Below, one piece after another: positions 48,901 to 54,134 of a stretch of 64,000 nucleotides of DNA. The notes beneath the pieces are model-generated. The model saw only the letters and a list, made by a program, of their open reading frames with translations, had not been told where the DNA came from and made no database searches. Within the stretch, counting starts at the first letter, position 1. Each line of letters opens with the position of its first letter. Source of the DNA: Gymnogyps californianus (lineage: Eukaryota; Chordata; Aves; Accipitriformes; Cathartidae); contig NC_059471.1 of NCBI RefSeq assembly GCF_018139145.2, positions 47,747,486 through 47,811,485 on the forward strand. Direction: 5' to 3'. Made by a program: the position numbers and the translations under genes.

Positions 48901-51732
48901 AAAGTGGCCAACACAGTCAAAGGTATTAGATAAGAACAGAGGGAAAGAGGGGAAAACAAGCACTGAAAACATAATCACATAAGCCTTATTTCCACAGAAA
49001 ACCAAGCTAAATTTGAACAAAGAAACAAGAATAATAGAGGAAATTTTGGTACATCTTGAACACAGTGTTTAAGTTTAGTGTCTAAATTTTGTAGGCAACA
49101 TTCACCGTATTTTAGAGACCAACTGTTGGTACCTCTGCTTCGTGTTCTGCTCCGGCTTCTGCTCCGGTCTCGATCTCGGTCCCGCAGTCTCTCTTTGCTC
49201 CAACTTCTACTTCGACTTCTGCTGTAGCTCCGACTCCTCCCTCTCCTTCTGTTATATCGATCCCTATAGGAATCTCTTCTGGGAGGATTTCGGTCATAAT
49301 CTCTCTTCCGAGAACGTTCATCTTTTTTCCTTTCATCACGGCTTCTAAACATGTAATTTTGTAAGTTAATTACAAGAATTATGAAGCCATAATTTAAAAC
49401 CTTAACTACCATTAAAAACCTCAAGAAATGGCAATGGAAAATTAGGGAAAAGCTACAAATGGAATCTAACTACGGCCCTTCCTTTCTTCTCAGAAGACTT
49501 TTAAAATTCTTTTATTTGGTTTATGCATTTTACTTTTACCATCCATAAGATTTTAAAACATATGGAAAATTCTGTTTCTGCCTAGTACTGCACCTTCCCC
49601 AAGTTGGAAACACCAACAGGTAACAGTTACTGAAGGGAAAGCTTCTAAATTAAAATTATCACAATTCAGTCTCAATACTGAGCAGAGTAAGTGTTGTAAT
49701 ATAAACCACAAATCTAACATAAAAATGAATCATAAAACTCAAATGTGATAGTTGTGCACAACTCAGAGACAGTTTACACTGTCACTTATACTCGTCATTT
49801 AACTACATACGCATAAAAGCAATAAAAGTCTTAATTGTATGCTTATTAGGTCGCCATACAGAAAGAAAATATTTAATTTAATAACACCATAAAAATCCAA
49901 ATCCATCTGATCACTGATATAATACAAGAGGTTAAGCAAAATTTATTACCTCGTATCTCTGTAGCGAGAACTTGACTGAGGCGGGCTGTGATTTAATCTT
50001 CTAGAAAACTTTTTCTCTCGCTCTTCCTCTTTAACTATCTGAATTTAAAGTACACACATTAGATCAAAACTTGAGTACACTATAATGGAGACTTCTGCAC
50101 AATCAAATAAAACCAAAAAACTCAAAATGCTGAGCAAAATCAGCAGTAACACTGAACTGAAACAACATTTTTGCATCTAATGCAATTAGAGAATCTTCGT
50201 AATGTATTAGATGTCTATTTCTAGGAATATTCAAAGCACGGATTGGAAGACAATAAAGCAGAACATGCAATCCTTATTGTGCTGCACTGAAAATACATTT
50301 GCTTTTGCCACAGGTGGACAAAAATCCATACTAAGGTGCAGTGACAGATCTGGGAAGACATGAATATTCAACAATTGACACAGCAGGGTCTTTTCTTCAT
50401 CAGCAGGTTAGCTGGTTCAGATCACGGTTCAACACTTTCATGCAGCCAAACCTAGGCTGCTGTTGAAAAGGACAAATCTACTCTTCTGGCTCAAAGAACA
50501 ACATAAACACTTGTGTCGGAATAAGGATATTATCTAGATCAAGCAGCTGCAGGAATGAGGACTGCCATTTGGAATGGCAGCCTGGATTTATACTGAATTA
50601 AAGGGCAGCATAACTACAACAGCAACCCTGAGCAAAGAACTAATGTAGGTTGTACTGCAACTCCTACGCTACTCAGTAACTTTATTTACATTTGCCTAGT
50701 CAGAACCACTTTGGTTTACCTTTGAAGCACCCACTTATGTTTAGAAAAATTGTGCAGCAGTACTCACTAGGCACAAATCTTCTAACATATTTTAATGCTG
50801 TAGTGTAAGTTTTGGGACTATTATTAATAAACAAATAAACACGATGAAGTTGAACCACATAAGCGAACCACAGGAATGAGGAAAAAAGACATACATTTAA
50901 AATAAAATCAATGCCTACCTCTTCTTTTTTTGTCTCTTTTTCTTGGTGCTGAAAAAATTCTACTTTCAGGCTTCCTGATGATGGCTGTTCTGGTGGAGGT
51001 AGGTAGCTTTTTGTATTCACAGCATCGAACAGTTTTTCCACAAATATCTGAGTTTCTAAAAGTAAAGAGTATACAAATATCCATTATTCAAAACTTCAGT
51101 TATCATTTGCTTTAAAAATAAATTAAAAAAACACCACAAAAATCAGCATTCACTAAAAAGTTAAAACAATGAAGAGTATTTTTTTAAAATACTCTGCTGC
51201 TAATTTTATATTTAAAAAGGACATTGACAGAGTCAAGAAACATGTCGATAATGACAATGTTTCACAAAGGTTTTCAATCTTTGAATTATTTAATGCCTCT
51301 TAATAAAACATCTGGAAGAATATTTCTGGAATATATACAGAGCTCCAATACTTCTAATTCTGGCAATAACTCTTAACATTCGTAATTTTCTTCCTGGAAC
51401 ACCAATAGACACAAAACATATACTTAATATATGCCTACTGTGCTATACACCTATTTTTTAAAACAAATTGCTTCATGAAAATTGAATTACATACTTCAAA
51501 GTAACAAAGCTAATAAAGAGATAAATGCACAATTCTATGGTAAAAGATTGTTTGAATGAATTAAACAAGACAGACTTTTCACTCAAGCTTAATTGTTATG
51601 ACAAAGACCATACCTTTCTGAAGAAATACATCCAGCTGATCAACACACAATGCCTTCAGTTCCTTTTCACTTTTATCCTTCTTTACCAAAGCCAGAACAT
51701 ATTTAGCTAGGGCAGATGGATCTGCATCACAT
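6823..51732 (-). CDS. RBM26: RNA-binding protein 26 (spliced gene, exons 2 to 22; first coding exon outside window)
   Basis: Twenty-one exons read on the minus strand join into one open frame of about 986 residues ending in TGA at 6823-6825. All 20 introns between them are GT-AG. The product matches my memory of vertebrate RBM26 nearly residue for residue. Domains, numbered assuming about 24 residues encoded upstream: PWI-like end (25-75), RS/RD tract (139-210), CCCH zinc finger (C292, C301, C307, H311), proline-rich linker (330-420), RRM1 (532-604), SVKxRLG motifs (about 632 and 666), coiled coil (720-846), RG-rich stretch (849-885), RRM2 (895-961), acidic tail (982-1010). Known role: nuclear RNA binding, with ZC3H3 and RBM27, in the PAXT connection that sends polyadenylated RNA to the exosome through MTR4-ZFC3H1. 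The paralogue RBM27 is the main alternative, but the residue-level match favours RBM26. Promoter and start codon are not in the window. Confidence 0.95.
6913..11563 (-). other. RBM26: RBM26 intron 21
   Basis: 4.65 kb. It holds the second 62-bp repeat copy (7513-7574), a TA/TG microsatellite near 7050-7085, and a U-rich stretch (sense strand) directly after the donor at 11526-11558. Two stretches, about 7.8-8.65 kb and 10.04-10.38 kb, are richer in GC and carry chance ORFs. I recognise no repeat family or gene in them. Confidence 0.7.
7513..7574 (+). repeat. Exact 62-bp direct repeat, copy 2
   Basis: This is the second copy of the unit at 4132-4193, located in the last RBM26 intron. The two copies bracket the terminal exon and at least part of the 3' UTR, 3.38 kb apart. 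Confidence 0.92.
11564..11677 (-). CDS. RBM26: RBM26 exon 21 (end of RRM2, acidic linker)
   Basis: 114 nt, 38 codons (A944 to E981). RRM2 closes with [17 protein letters not shown]. An acidic segment [11 protein letters not shown] follows. The acceptor is TGTTTTAG and the donor GTAAGC, with a long U-rich stretch directly downstream in the intron. Confidence 0.95.
11678..14990 (-). other. RBM26: RBM26 intron 20
   Basis: 3.3 kb, AT-rich, with short A-rich runs near 13175-13200 and 14524-14540. I see no gene or recognisable mobile element. Confidence 0.7.
14991..15077 (-). CDS. RBM26: RBM26 exon 20 (RRM2 core)
   Basis: 87 nt, 29 codons (Q915 to A943): [20 protein letters not shown] then FKTRAEAEA. 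It contains beta-2, the RNP1-like HAVITF strand and the start of helix 2 of RRM2. The acceptor is ATTAAAAG, with a weak A/T-rich tract, and the donor GTGAGT. Confidence 0.95.
15078..17526 (-). other. RBM26: RBM26 intron 19
   Basis: 2.45 kb. Its only distinctive content is the repeat cluster at 16228-16409 (described separately) and adjoining TA/TG dinucleotide sequence to about 16445. Confidence 0.7.
16228..16409. repeat. Local direct-plus-inverted repeat cluster
   Basis: A unit of about 30 bp (TCTCTATAGAAAGTA then TTTTGTTCCCC) occurs at about 16230-16260 and again at about 16312-16341 in direct orientation. A 21-bp arm at 16245-16265 has a perfect reverse complement at 16389-16409. The intervening sequence includes GA and TA/CA simple repeats. 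Confidence 0.85.
17527..17736 (-). CDS. RBM26: RBM26 exon 19 (RG-rich stretch and start of RRM2)
   Basis: 210 nt, 70 codons (A845 to A914). After AAKRGILSS comes an arginine/glycine-rich segment (RGRG repeats, about 854-885), a typical RNA-binding and arginine-methylation region. RRM2 then begins at about 895 with [19 protein letters not shown]. The acceptor is CATCTTAG and the donor GTATGT. Confidence 0.96.
17737..20225 (-). other. RBM26: RBM26 intron 18
   Basis: 2.5 kb of AT-rich sequence with homopolymer A/T runs (for example near 18709-18720). I see no gene, LTR or CR1 copy. Confidence 0.7.
20226..20330 (-). CDS. RBM26: RBM26 exon 18 (coiled coil end)
   Basis: 105 nt, 35 codons (M810 to E844), including [20 protein letters not shown] and [10 protein letters not shown]. 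The acceptor is TTTCTTAG and the donor GTATGT. It follows a 6.3-kb intron, the longest complete one in the window. Confidence 0.95.
20331..26640 (-). other. RBM26: RBM26 intron 17
   Basis: 6.3 kb, the longest complete intron. It holds a long decayed CR1 element at about 22395-24815 in antisense orientation to RBM26. The flanks (20.3-22.4 and 24.8-26.6 kb) show only AT-rich unique sequence and short A/T runs. Confidence 0.75.
22395..24815 (+). mobile_element. CR1 LINE, long but internally deleted and inactive
   Basis: Plus-strand non-LTR retrotransposon of the avian CR1 family. From left to right: about 22395-22600 resembles CR1 sequence upstream of the endonuclease region. Broken endonuclease-like reading follows (RGGIRCLCT at about 22620, ALYVRQQ-like near 22770). 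From 23075 an in-frame stretch contains [14 protein letters not shown] and [11 protein letters not shown]. Reverse transcriptase motif A appears as [10 protein letters not shown] near 23890-23920. The catalytic box is degraded to FVDNTKF near 24150, where FADDTK is usual. The segment [20 protein letters not shown] (about 24265-24325) and the C-terminal region to about 24567 follow. Stops, frameshifts and deletions break it throughout. It ends with a diverged 3' tail near 24.8 kb. It cannot encode active protein. Confidence 0.9.
26641..26811 (-). CDS. RBM26: RBM26 exon 17 (coiled coil)
   Basis: 171 nt, 57 codons (M753 to Q809). It runs [20 protein letters not shown], then a helix with [18 protein letters not shown], then a short Gly/Pro break (SPGGGAP) and KTKTQ. 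The acceptor is TTGGATAG and the donor GTATTC. It forms the middle of the charged helical region. Confidence 0.95.
26812..27468 (-). other. RBM26: RBM26 intron 16
   Basis: 657 nt. An A-rich CAAAA repeat lies at about 26822-26860, near the acceptor side of exon 17. Nothing else is recognised. Confidence 0.7.
27469..27543 (-). CDS. RBM26: RBM26 exon 16 (coiled coil)
   Basis: 75 nt, 25 codons (E728 to K752): [20 protein letters not shown] and on to ETQK. Its Lys/Glu/Gln/Leu pattern fits a continuous helix or coiled coil with exons 15, 17 and 18. The acceptor is GCTTCTAG and the donor GTAAAA. Skipping would keep the frame. Confidence 0.95.
27544..29761 (-). other. RBM26: RBM26 intron 15
   Basis: 2.2 kb of unremarkable intron. 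A chance minus-strand ORF at 28361-28669 has no recognisable domain. No mobile element is identified. Confidence 0.7.
29762..29890 (-). CDS. RBM26: RBM26 exon 15
   Basis: 129 nt, 43 codons (V685 to Q727). It starts [20 protein letters not shown] and ends EAQKKKQ, where the long charged helix begins. The acceptor is CTCCTATAG and the donor GTAAAT. Confidence 0.95.
29891..33047 (-). other. RBM26: RBM26 intron 14
   Basis: 3.2 kb, AT-rich, lying before exon 15 in transcript order. I see no gene, CR1 or LTR. Splicing across this and the next intron decides exon 14 inclusion. Confidence 0.7.
33048..33119 (-). CDS. RBM26: RBM26 exon 14 (small cassette-like exon, second SVKxRLG motif)
   Basis: 72 nt, 24 codons (N661 to K684): [17 protein letters not shown] and a short end. 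Both borders are phase 0, so the exon can be included or skipped without frame change. As I recall, human RBM26 isoforms differ by this segment. The motif repeats the SVKERLG of exon 13. The acceptor is TTTTCTTAG and the donor GTAAGA. Confidence 0.93.
33120..34131 (-). other. RBM26: RBM26 intron 13
   Basis: 1.0 kb between exons 13 and 14. AT-rich with no recognised repeat. Confidence 0.7.
34132..34263 (-). CDS. RBM26: RBM26 exon 13 (first SVKxRLG motif)
   Basis: 132 nt, 44 codons (V617 to Q660). The peptide begins [16 protein letters not shown] and carries [12 protein letters not shown] at about 632. The acceptor is GCATTACAG and the donor GTATGT. It is a disordered linker with a short conserved motif that recurs in exon 14. 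Confidence 0.95.
34939..35250 (-). mobile_element. CR1 LINE 3' fragment, old
   Basis: The minus-strand translation contains [16 protein letters not shown], the conserved C-terminal CR1 ORF2 segment, followed by the CR1 3' UTR-like sequence that on the plus strand begins with CTCAGGAGGTCACCTAATCC. It is clearly diverged and 5'-truncated. Confidence 0.8.
36874..37174 (-). mobile_element. CR1 LINE 3' fragment
   Basis: On the minus strand it reads as the C-terminal end of CR1 ORF2 ([20 protein letters not shown], then [15 protein letters not shown]) and the CR1 3' UTR, ending in the typical ATTCTA-type tail (36874-36885 as AGAATAGAATAG on the plus strand). It is 5'-truncated. Confidence 0.88.
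37816..37980 (-). CDS. RBM26: RBM26 exon 12 (second half of RRM1)
   Basis: 165 nt, exactly 55 codons (V562 to K616). It contains the RNP1-like strand [16 protein letters not shown] and the closing strand NRFIKVYWH of RRM1, then a Gln/Thr-rich linker. RNP1 lacks the canonical aromatic pair, having IQF instead, as is usual in this family. The acceptor is AATCTTAG and the donor GTAGAG. Confidence 0.96.
37981..40008 (-). other. RBM26: RBM26 intron 11
   Basis: 2.0 kb interrupting RRM1 between exons 11 and 12. It contains a solo LTR (38797-39398) in the opposite orientation to the gene. A short TCTA/TCTG microsatellite lies near 38468-38500. Confidence 0.75.
38797..39398 (+). mobile_element. Solo LTR of an avian endogenous retrovirus, copy A
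   Basis: 602 bp beginning TGTCCTGG and ending ATGACA, with the TGTC...GACA terminal inversion of retroviral LTRs. It is flanked by a perfect 5-bp target duplication GTAGC (38792-38796 and 39399-39403). It holds a TATATAA box near 39061, a T/C-rich and ATT-rich region, and ATTAAA near 39268. No internal retroviral genes adjoin it, so it is a solo LTR. It matches copy B closely and lies antisense to RBM26. Confidence 0.93.
40009..40168 (-). CDS. RBM26: RBM26 exon 11 (first half of RRM1)
   Basis: 160 nt encoding Q509 to Q561. After [19 protein letters not shown] it begins RRM1 at about residue 532 with [12 protein letters not shown] (beta-1, RNP2 region) and the first helix [13 protein letters not shown]. 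The acceptor is TTGTTGCAG and the donor GTAAGA. It ends in phase 0, and every later exon junction is also phase 0. Confidence 0.96.
40169..40982 (-). other. RBM26: RBM26 intron 10
   Basis: 814 nt. An A14-15 run lies near 40289-40303. No gene or mobile element is recognised. Confidence 0.7.
40983..41094 (-). CDS. RBM26: RBM26 exon 10
   Basis: 112 nt encoding K472 to D507 plus two bases of a Lys codon. The peptide includes [19 protein letters not shown] and ends KKTWFDK. The acceptor is TGTTTACAG and the donor GTGAGT. It lies just before RRM1. Confidence 0.94.
41095..42119 (-). other. RBM26: RBM26 intron 9
   Basis: 1.0 kb, unique AT-rich sequence. Chance ORFs on both strands overlap each other at about 41536-41878. 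Nothing is recognised. Confidence 0.7.
42120..42260 (-). CDS. RBM26: RBM26 exon 9
   Basis: 141 nt, again phase 1 at both ends, encoding T425 to R470 with the conserved strings [12 protein letters not shown] and [19 protein letters not shown]. The acceptor used is TTACCAG. A second AG lies 19 nt upstream, but using it would shift the frame. The donor is GTACGC. This is a linker between the proline-rich region and RRM1. Confidence 0.94.
42261..42636 (-). other. RBM26: RBM26 intron 8
   Basis: 376 nt. It contains one copy (42391-42451) of a diverged duplication whose partner lies in the next intron at 43996-44055. Confidence 0.75.
42391..42451 (+). repeat. Diverged 61-bp direct repeat, copy 1
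   Basis: Aligns to 43996-44055 with roughly 90% identity and one single-base gap. Shared core: TGCTTAAACACAAT, then AAAATATTATTCCATA, then TCAAGATTCACA. The copies lie in introns 8 and 7, on either side of exon 8. Confidence 0.8.
42637..42777 (-). CDS. RBM26: RBM26 exon 8 (proline-rich linker)
   Basis: 141 nt, phase 1 at both ends, encoding P378 to A423. It opens with [17 protein letters not shown] and closes with [11 protein letters not shown]. The acceptor is TTTTTGACAG and the donor GTGTAG. It continues the disordered proline-rich linker of exon 7. Confidence 0.95.
42778..44260 (-). other. RBM26: RBM26 intron 7
   Basis: 1.5 kb with a T-run of about 22 near 43270-43291 and the second copy (43996-44055) of the duplication seen in intron 8. 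Confidence 0.7.
43996..44055 (+). repeat. Diverged 60-bp direct repeat, copy 2
   Basis: Partner of 42391-42451. Similarity fades on both sides, so this is either a small old segmental duplication or two copies of an unrecognised dispersed repeat. Confidence 0.8.
44261..44500 (-). CDS. RBM26: RBM26 exon 7 (CCCH zinc finger, proline-rich)
   Basis: 240 nt, phase 1 at both ends. It begins [18 protein letters not shown] and so supplies C301, C307 and H311. With C292 from exon 6 this gives C-x8-C-x5-C-x3-H, the spacing of RNA-binding CCCH fingers. The rest, to T376, is strongly proline-rich (runs of [11 protein letters not shown] and [11 protein letters not shown]). The donor is GTAATT. Confidence 0.96.
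44501..47035 (-). other. RBM26: RBM26 intron 6 (splits the CCCH finger)
   Basis: 2.5 kb. It carries a well-preserved CR1 3' end (45080-45547), a TA/TG microsatellite just before it (about 44965-45045), and A-runs near 46310 and 46390. The intron falls between the first and second cysteines of the zinc finger. Confidence 0.75.
45080..45547 (+). mobile_element. CR1 LINE 3' end, relatively young
   Basis: About 470 bp on the plus strand. The first part translates as [20 protein letters not shown] and EERLRELG, the conserved CR1 ORF2 end, broken by a TAG stop. The 3' UTR follows, ending at the typical CCATTCTATGATTAT tail. It is 5'-truncated and less diverged than the other copies here. Confidence 0.92.
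47036..47296 (-). CDS. RBM26: RBM26 exon 6 (linker and first Cys of the CCCH finger)
   Basis: 261 nt, both ends in phase 1, so skipping it would keep the frame. It encodes R211 to D296: [20 protein letters not shown] at the start, then a Ser/Thr-rich linker, and at the 3' end KKRCRDYD, which supplies C292, the first zinc ligand. The acceptor lies next to a T14 tract (47302-47316 as A on the plus strand). The donor is GTAAGT-like. Confidence 0.95.
47297..49132 (-). other. RBM26: RBM26 intron 5
   Basis: 1.8 kb with a short CR1 3' end at 47429-47599. The rest is unique AT-rich sequence with no gene seen. Confidence 0.75.
47429..47599 (+). mobile_element. CR1 LINE 3' tail fragment
   Basis: About 170 bp resembling the final part of CR1: a stretch like GTTGCCCAGAG, then ATGACCTTCAGAGGTCTCTT and CCATGATTCTAC at its end. 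Diverged and heavily 5'-truncated. Confidence 0.85.
49133..49344 (-). CDS. RBM26: RBM26 exon 5 (RS/RD-rich domain)
   Basis: 212 nt encoding S140 to R209. The residues are dominated by RS, RD and SR dipeptides with an [18 protein letters not shown] core. This is the low-complexity arginine/serine segment, a likely SR-kinase substrate and nuclear-speckle signal by analogy with SR-like proteins. The acceptor is GTTTAG and the donor GTACCA. The frame ends one base into a Glu codon that exon 6 completes. Confidence 0.95.
49345..49949 (-). other. RBM26: RBM26 intron 4
   Basis: 605 nt. No repeat or gene recognised. Confidence 0.7.
49950..50038 (-). CDS. RBM26: RBM26 exon 4
   Basis: 89 nt encoding I110 to T138 plus two bases of an Arg codon. 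The peptide starts [20 protein letters not shown], a charged linker leading into the RS region. The acceptor follows TTTAAATTCAG and the donor is GTAATA. The reading frame joins exons 3 and 5 exactly. Confidence 0.94.
50039..50918 (-). other. RBM26: RBM26 intron 3
   Basis: 880 nt. A short perfect palindrome (TGCCATTTGGAATGGCA-like, near 50571-50588) resembles the arm at 6092-6106 but is too short to interpret. Nothing else is recognised. Confidence 0.65.
50919..51055 (-). CDS. RBM26: RBM26 exon 3
   Basis: 137 nt, completing E64 and encoding T65 to E109. It contains the conserved [18 protein letters not shown] block followed by a Lys/Glu-rich end (EKETKKEE). The acceptor reads CTTTTAG-like and the donor GTAGGC. 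It ends in phase 0. The N-terminal helical domain finishes here and the charged linker begins. Confidence 0.95.
51056..51613 (-). other. RBM26: RBM26 intron 2
   Basis: 558 nt, AT-rich, with no recognised feature. Confidence 0.7.
51614..51732 (-). CDS. RBM26: RBM26 exon 2 (PWI-like domain)
   Basis: 119 nt. The acceptor is preceded by a T-rich tract (an A run on the plus strand at about 51749-51765), and the donor is GTATGG. It encodes C25 to K63, beginning [20 protein letters not shown], which is the conserved N-terminal PWI-like region. It starts with the last base of an Ile codon, so an upstream coding exon must supply the first two bases. It ends one base into a Glu codon. Confidence 0.95.
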
Positions 51733-53550
51733 CTGCAAATAGAGTAATAAAAAAAAAAAAAAAAAGCAGCAATTAAATTACAGACGTTAATGTCTGAAAC
51801 TGGTATGACCAACACATAGAGAGGACCAAAACGTTTCCTACCAAAGTAATTGAAAAACACTCAGGGGTATTTTTTAAGACATAGTCCAGATATGTAAGAT
51901 TGCTAAGTATCACCTTTCTTTTCCAGAGAAGCAATTGTCTAGAATATTTCCAAACAGTATTGCATGGAGCACCTCATAGCAAACTAGAATGAACTATTTA
52001 GAATTAAACAGCCTCAACTGCCTAATAGTTTTAAAAACAATTACAAACACAACAAATACTTCCATAATTTCCCAATGATGAAATCAGTAATTCTGAGTGT
52101 AATACTGAGTGACTGTTAACAAGGAAAAGTCAGTCTACCTAATTACAAATGAATACAGTGATACAGCAGAAGTGATCTATGCTATAAAAAAAATCTAGGC
52201 TCTCAGAGAGACTCTTTCTCTTAAATATATTTTTAAAGAATCTTATTACTACCTACATATGAACACCATAAAAAGCAGATTAACTGAAAAATCTTAATTT
52301 TGAAAGCCTAAGGAAAAAGTGTTCATATAATATTATCACAGAAATCTCCGTAAGAGGTACACAGACAATGAAGGGAAATTTAGGGGATGATTATCCATTT
52401 TAGACATCTAAATTCAATCTAAAATTAAGTATGGAGCCCTTCAGTGTAGAAGCTGATGGTCTCCTGCCCATCAATAAAGAACGTAGAACAGAGTAAGCTG
52501 TATATCCACATTAAGTAGAACATTATTTAATATAACTGATATAATTTTATTATAATGTTTCACAAATAGTAATCTACAATGAATTTTGTAGTGGTGTTAT
52601 AGAGTAAAACCTGTCAAAGCAAGTGAGAATACTGCAGAAAACCATTTCACGCTTCATAATTCAAAGCCAGTAACTAATGAAACGGTGAAACACTGGTTTA
52701 TCAGGCAGAACAGCAGCATTTTCTTAAATCATTTAAGCCCATTATTTAGCATAAATCAAAGGAAGACCTCAGACCCCACAAAACCAGGCAGGATTTAACA
52801 CATGCACACTGGTCATGTGATACAGACAGCTAGCTTGTTTGGGTGGTGATCAAAGTTAATACTAGTGTTTTAAAGAACTACAAGAGGGAAAAAAATTGCA
52901 CTGATGCATCCTAACTGTACATTCTCTCTAGCAAAAATAACTGAGAAATAAGTAAAATTAAACTGTGGCCAGGGAGTTGCACTGAATATGAGTATCACAC
53001 AAATACTGTTCTAGCATAGAAGTCCACTAGTAACAATGAATGAATAAAACAGCGGTTCCCAATCTCTTCCACATTAAGACAAATGAAATTTCAATGCTGA
53101 AGCTTAAATTATAAATCTGATCATTTAAATGACATGTATTTTAGACACTGGGCAGAAGAAACCAAATCCTTCACCATATCACGCTACCTAATTCCTCCCC
53201 CCAAAGAAACTATCTCCTGCATAGCAAGCAACAACCTCTGTGCAAACATATCCACTAAGCAAAGGAAGCAGATCTGTCTGCATCCATCCTCAGGAGATCT
53301 TCTGGATAGCCTGGGCCCAGCACAGAGTGCTCTGAAGTTAAAGGTCAGAGCTTCAAAACATAACTCAGCATCCTCTAGAAAGCAGGCAATAGCAGAATTT
53401 CATGCTGTAAAAGCAACTTGAGCTGCTAGGGGACGTACCACAGTATTCTGTATTAGTCTGCATTATTTATAGATACAGGAGATGGGAGTTCACAATCAGT
53501 CTACATTCCAGAACTAAACTGACAAAATGCAAATATATACTGTTAATCGA

Positions 53551-54134
53551 TGTCCTGGTTTCGGCTAGGACAGAGTTAATTTTCTTCCTAGTAGCTGGTA
53601 TAGTGCTGTGTTTTGGATTTAGTAGGAAAAGAATGTTGATAACACACCGATGTTTTTAGTTGTTGCTAAGTAGTGTTTATACTAAGTCAAGGATTTTTCA
53701 GCTTCTCGTGCCCAGGCAGCAAGAAGGCTGGAGGGGCACAAGAAGCTGGGAGGGGACACCATCAGGACAGCTGACCCAAATTGGCCAAAGAGCTATTCCA
53801 TACCATATGACATCATGCCCAGTATATAAACTGGGGGGAGTTAACTGGGAGGGGGGATCGCGGCTCGGGAACTAACTGGGCATCGGTCAACGAGTGGTGA
53901 GCAATTGCATTGTGCACCACTTACTTTGTATAGTTTAATTCTTTTAGTATTGCTATTGTCATATTATTATTATTATCATTATCATTGTTTTTCATTCCTT
54001 TCTGTCCTATTAAACTGTCTTTATCTCAACTCACGAGTTTTTTTTCCTGATTCTCTCCCCCATCCCAGGGGTGGGGGGGCAGTGAGCAAGCGGCTGCGTG
54101 GTGCTTAGCTGCCGGCTGGGGTTAAACCACGACA
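53551..54134 (+). mobile_element. Solo LTR of an avian endogenous retrovirus, copy B
   Basis: 584 bp beginning TGTCCTGG and ending ACGACA, same family and orientation as copy A. The flanking 5-mers are ATCGA (53546-53550) and GTCGA (54135-54139), a target duplication with one mismatch. The TATATAA box (about 53823), the ATTAAA signal (about 54008) and the final GCGGCTGCGTGGTGCTTAG block are retained. No internal coding region is attached. Confidence 0.92.

Noticed and set aside
49112..49348. Overlapping ORFs on both strands of exon 5
   Set aside because: Frame shadows of the RS-rich coding exon. The repetitive codons keep other frames open.
38797..54134. The two LTRs as ends of one provirus
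   Set aside because: Fourteen kilobases of RBM26 exons lie between them and the target-site duplications differ, so they are separate solo LTRs.
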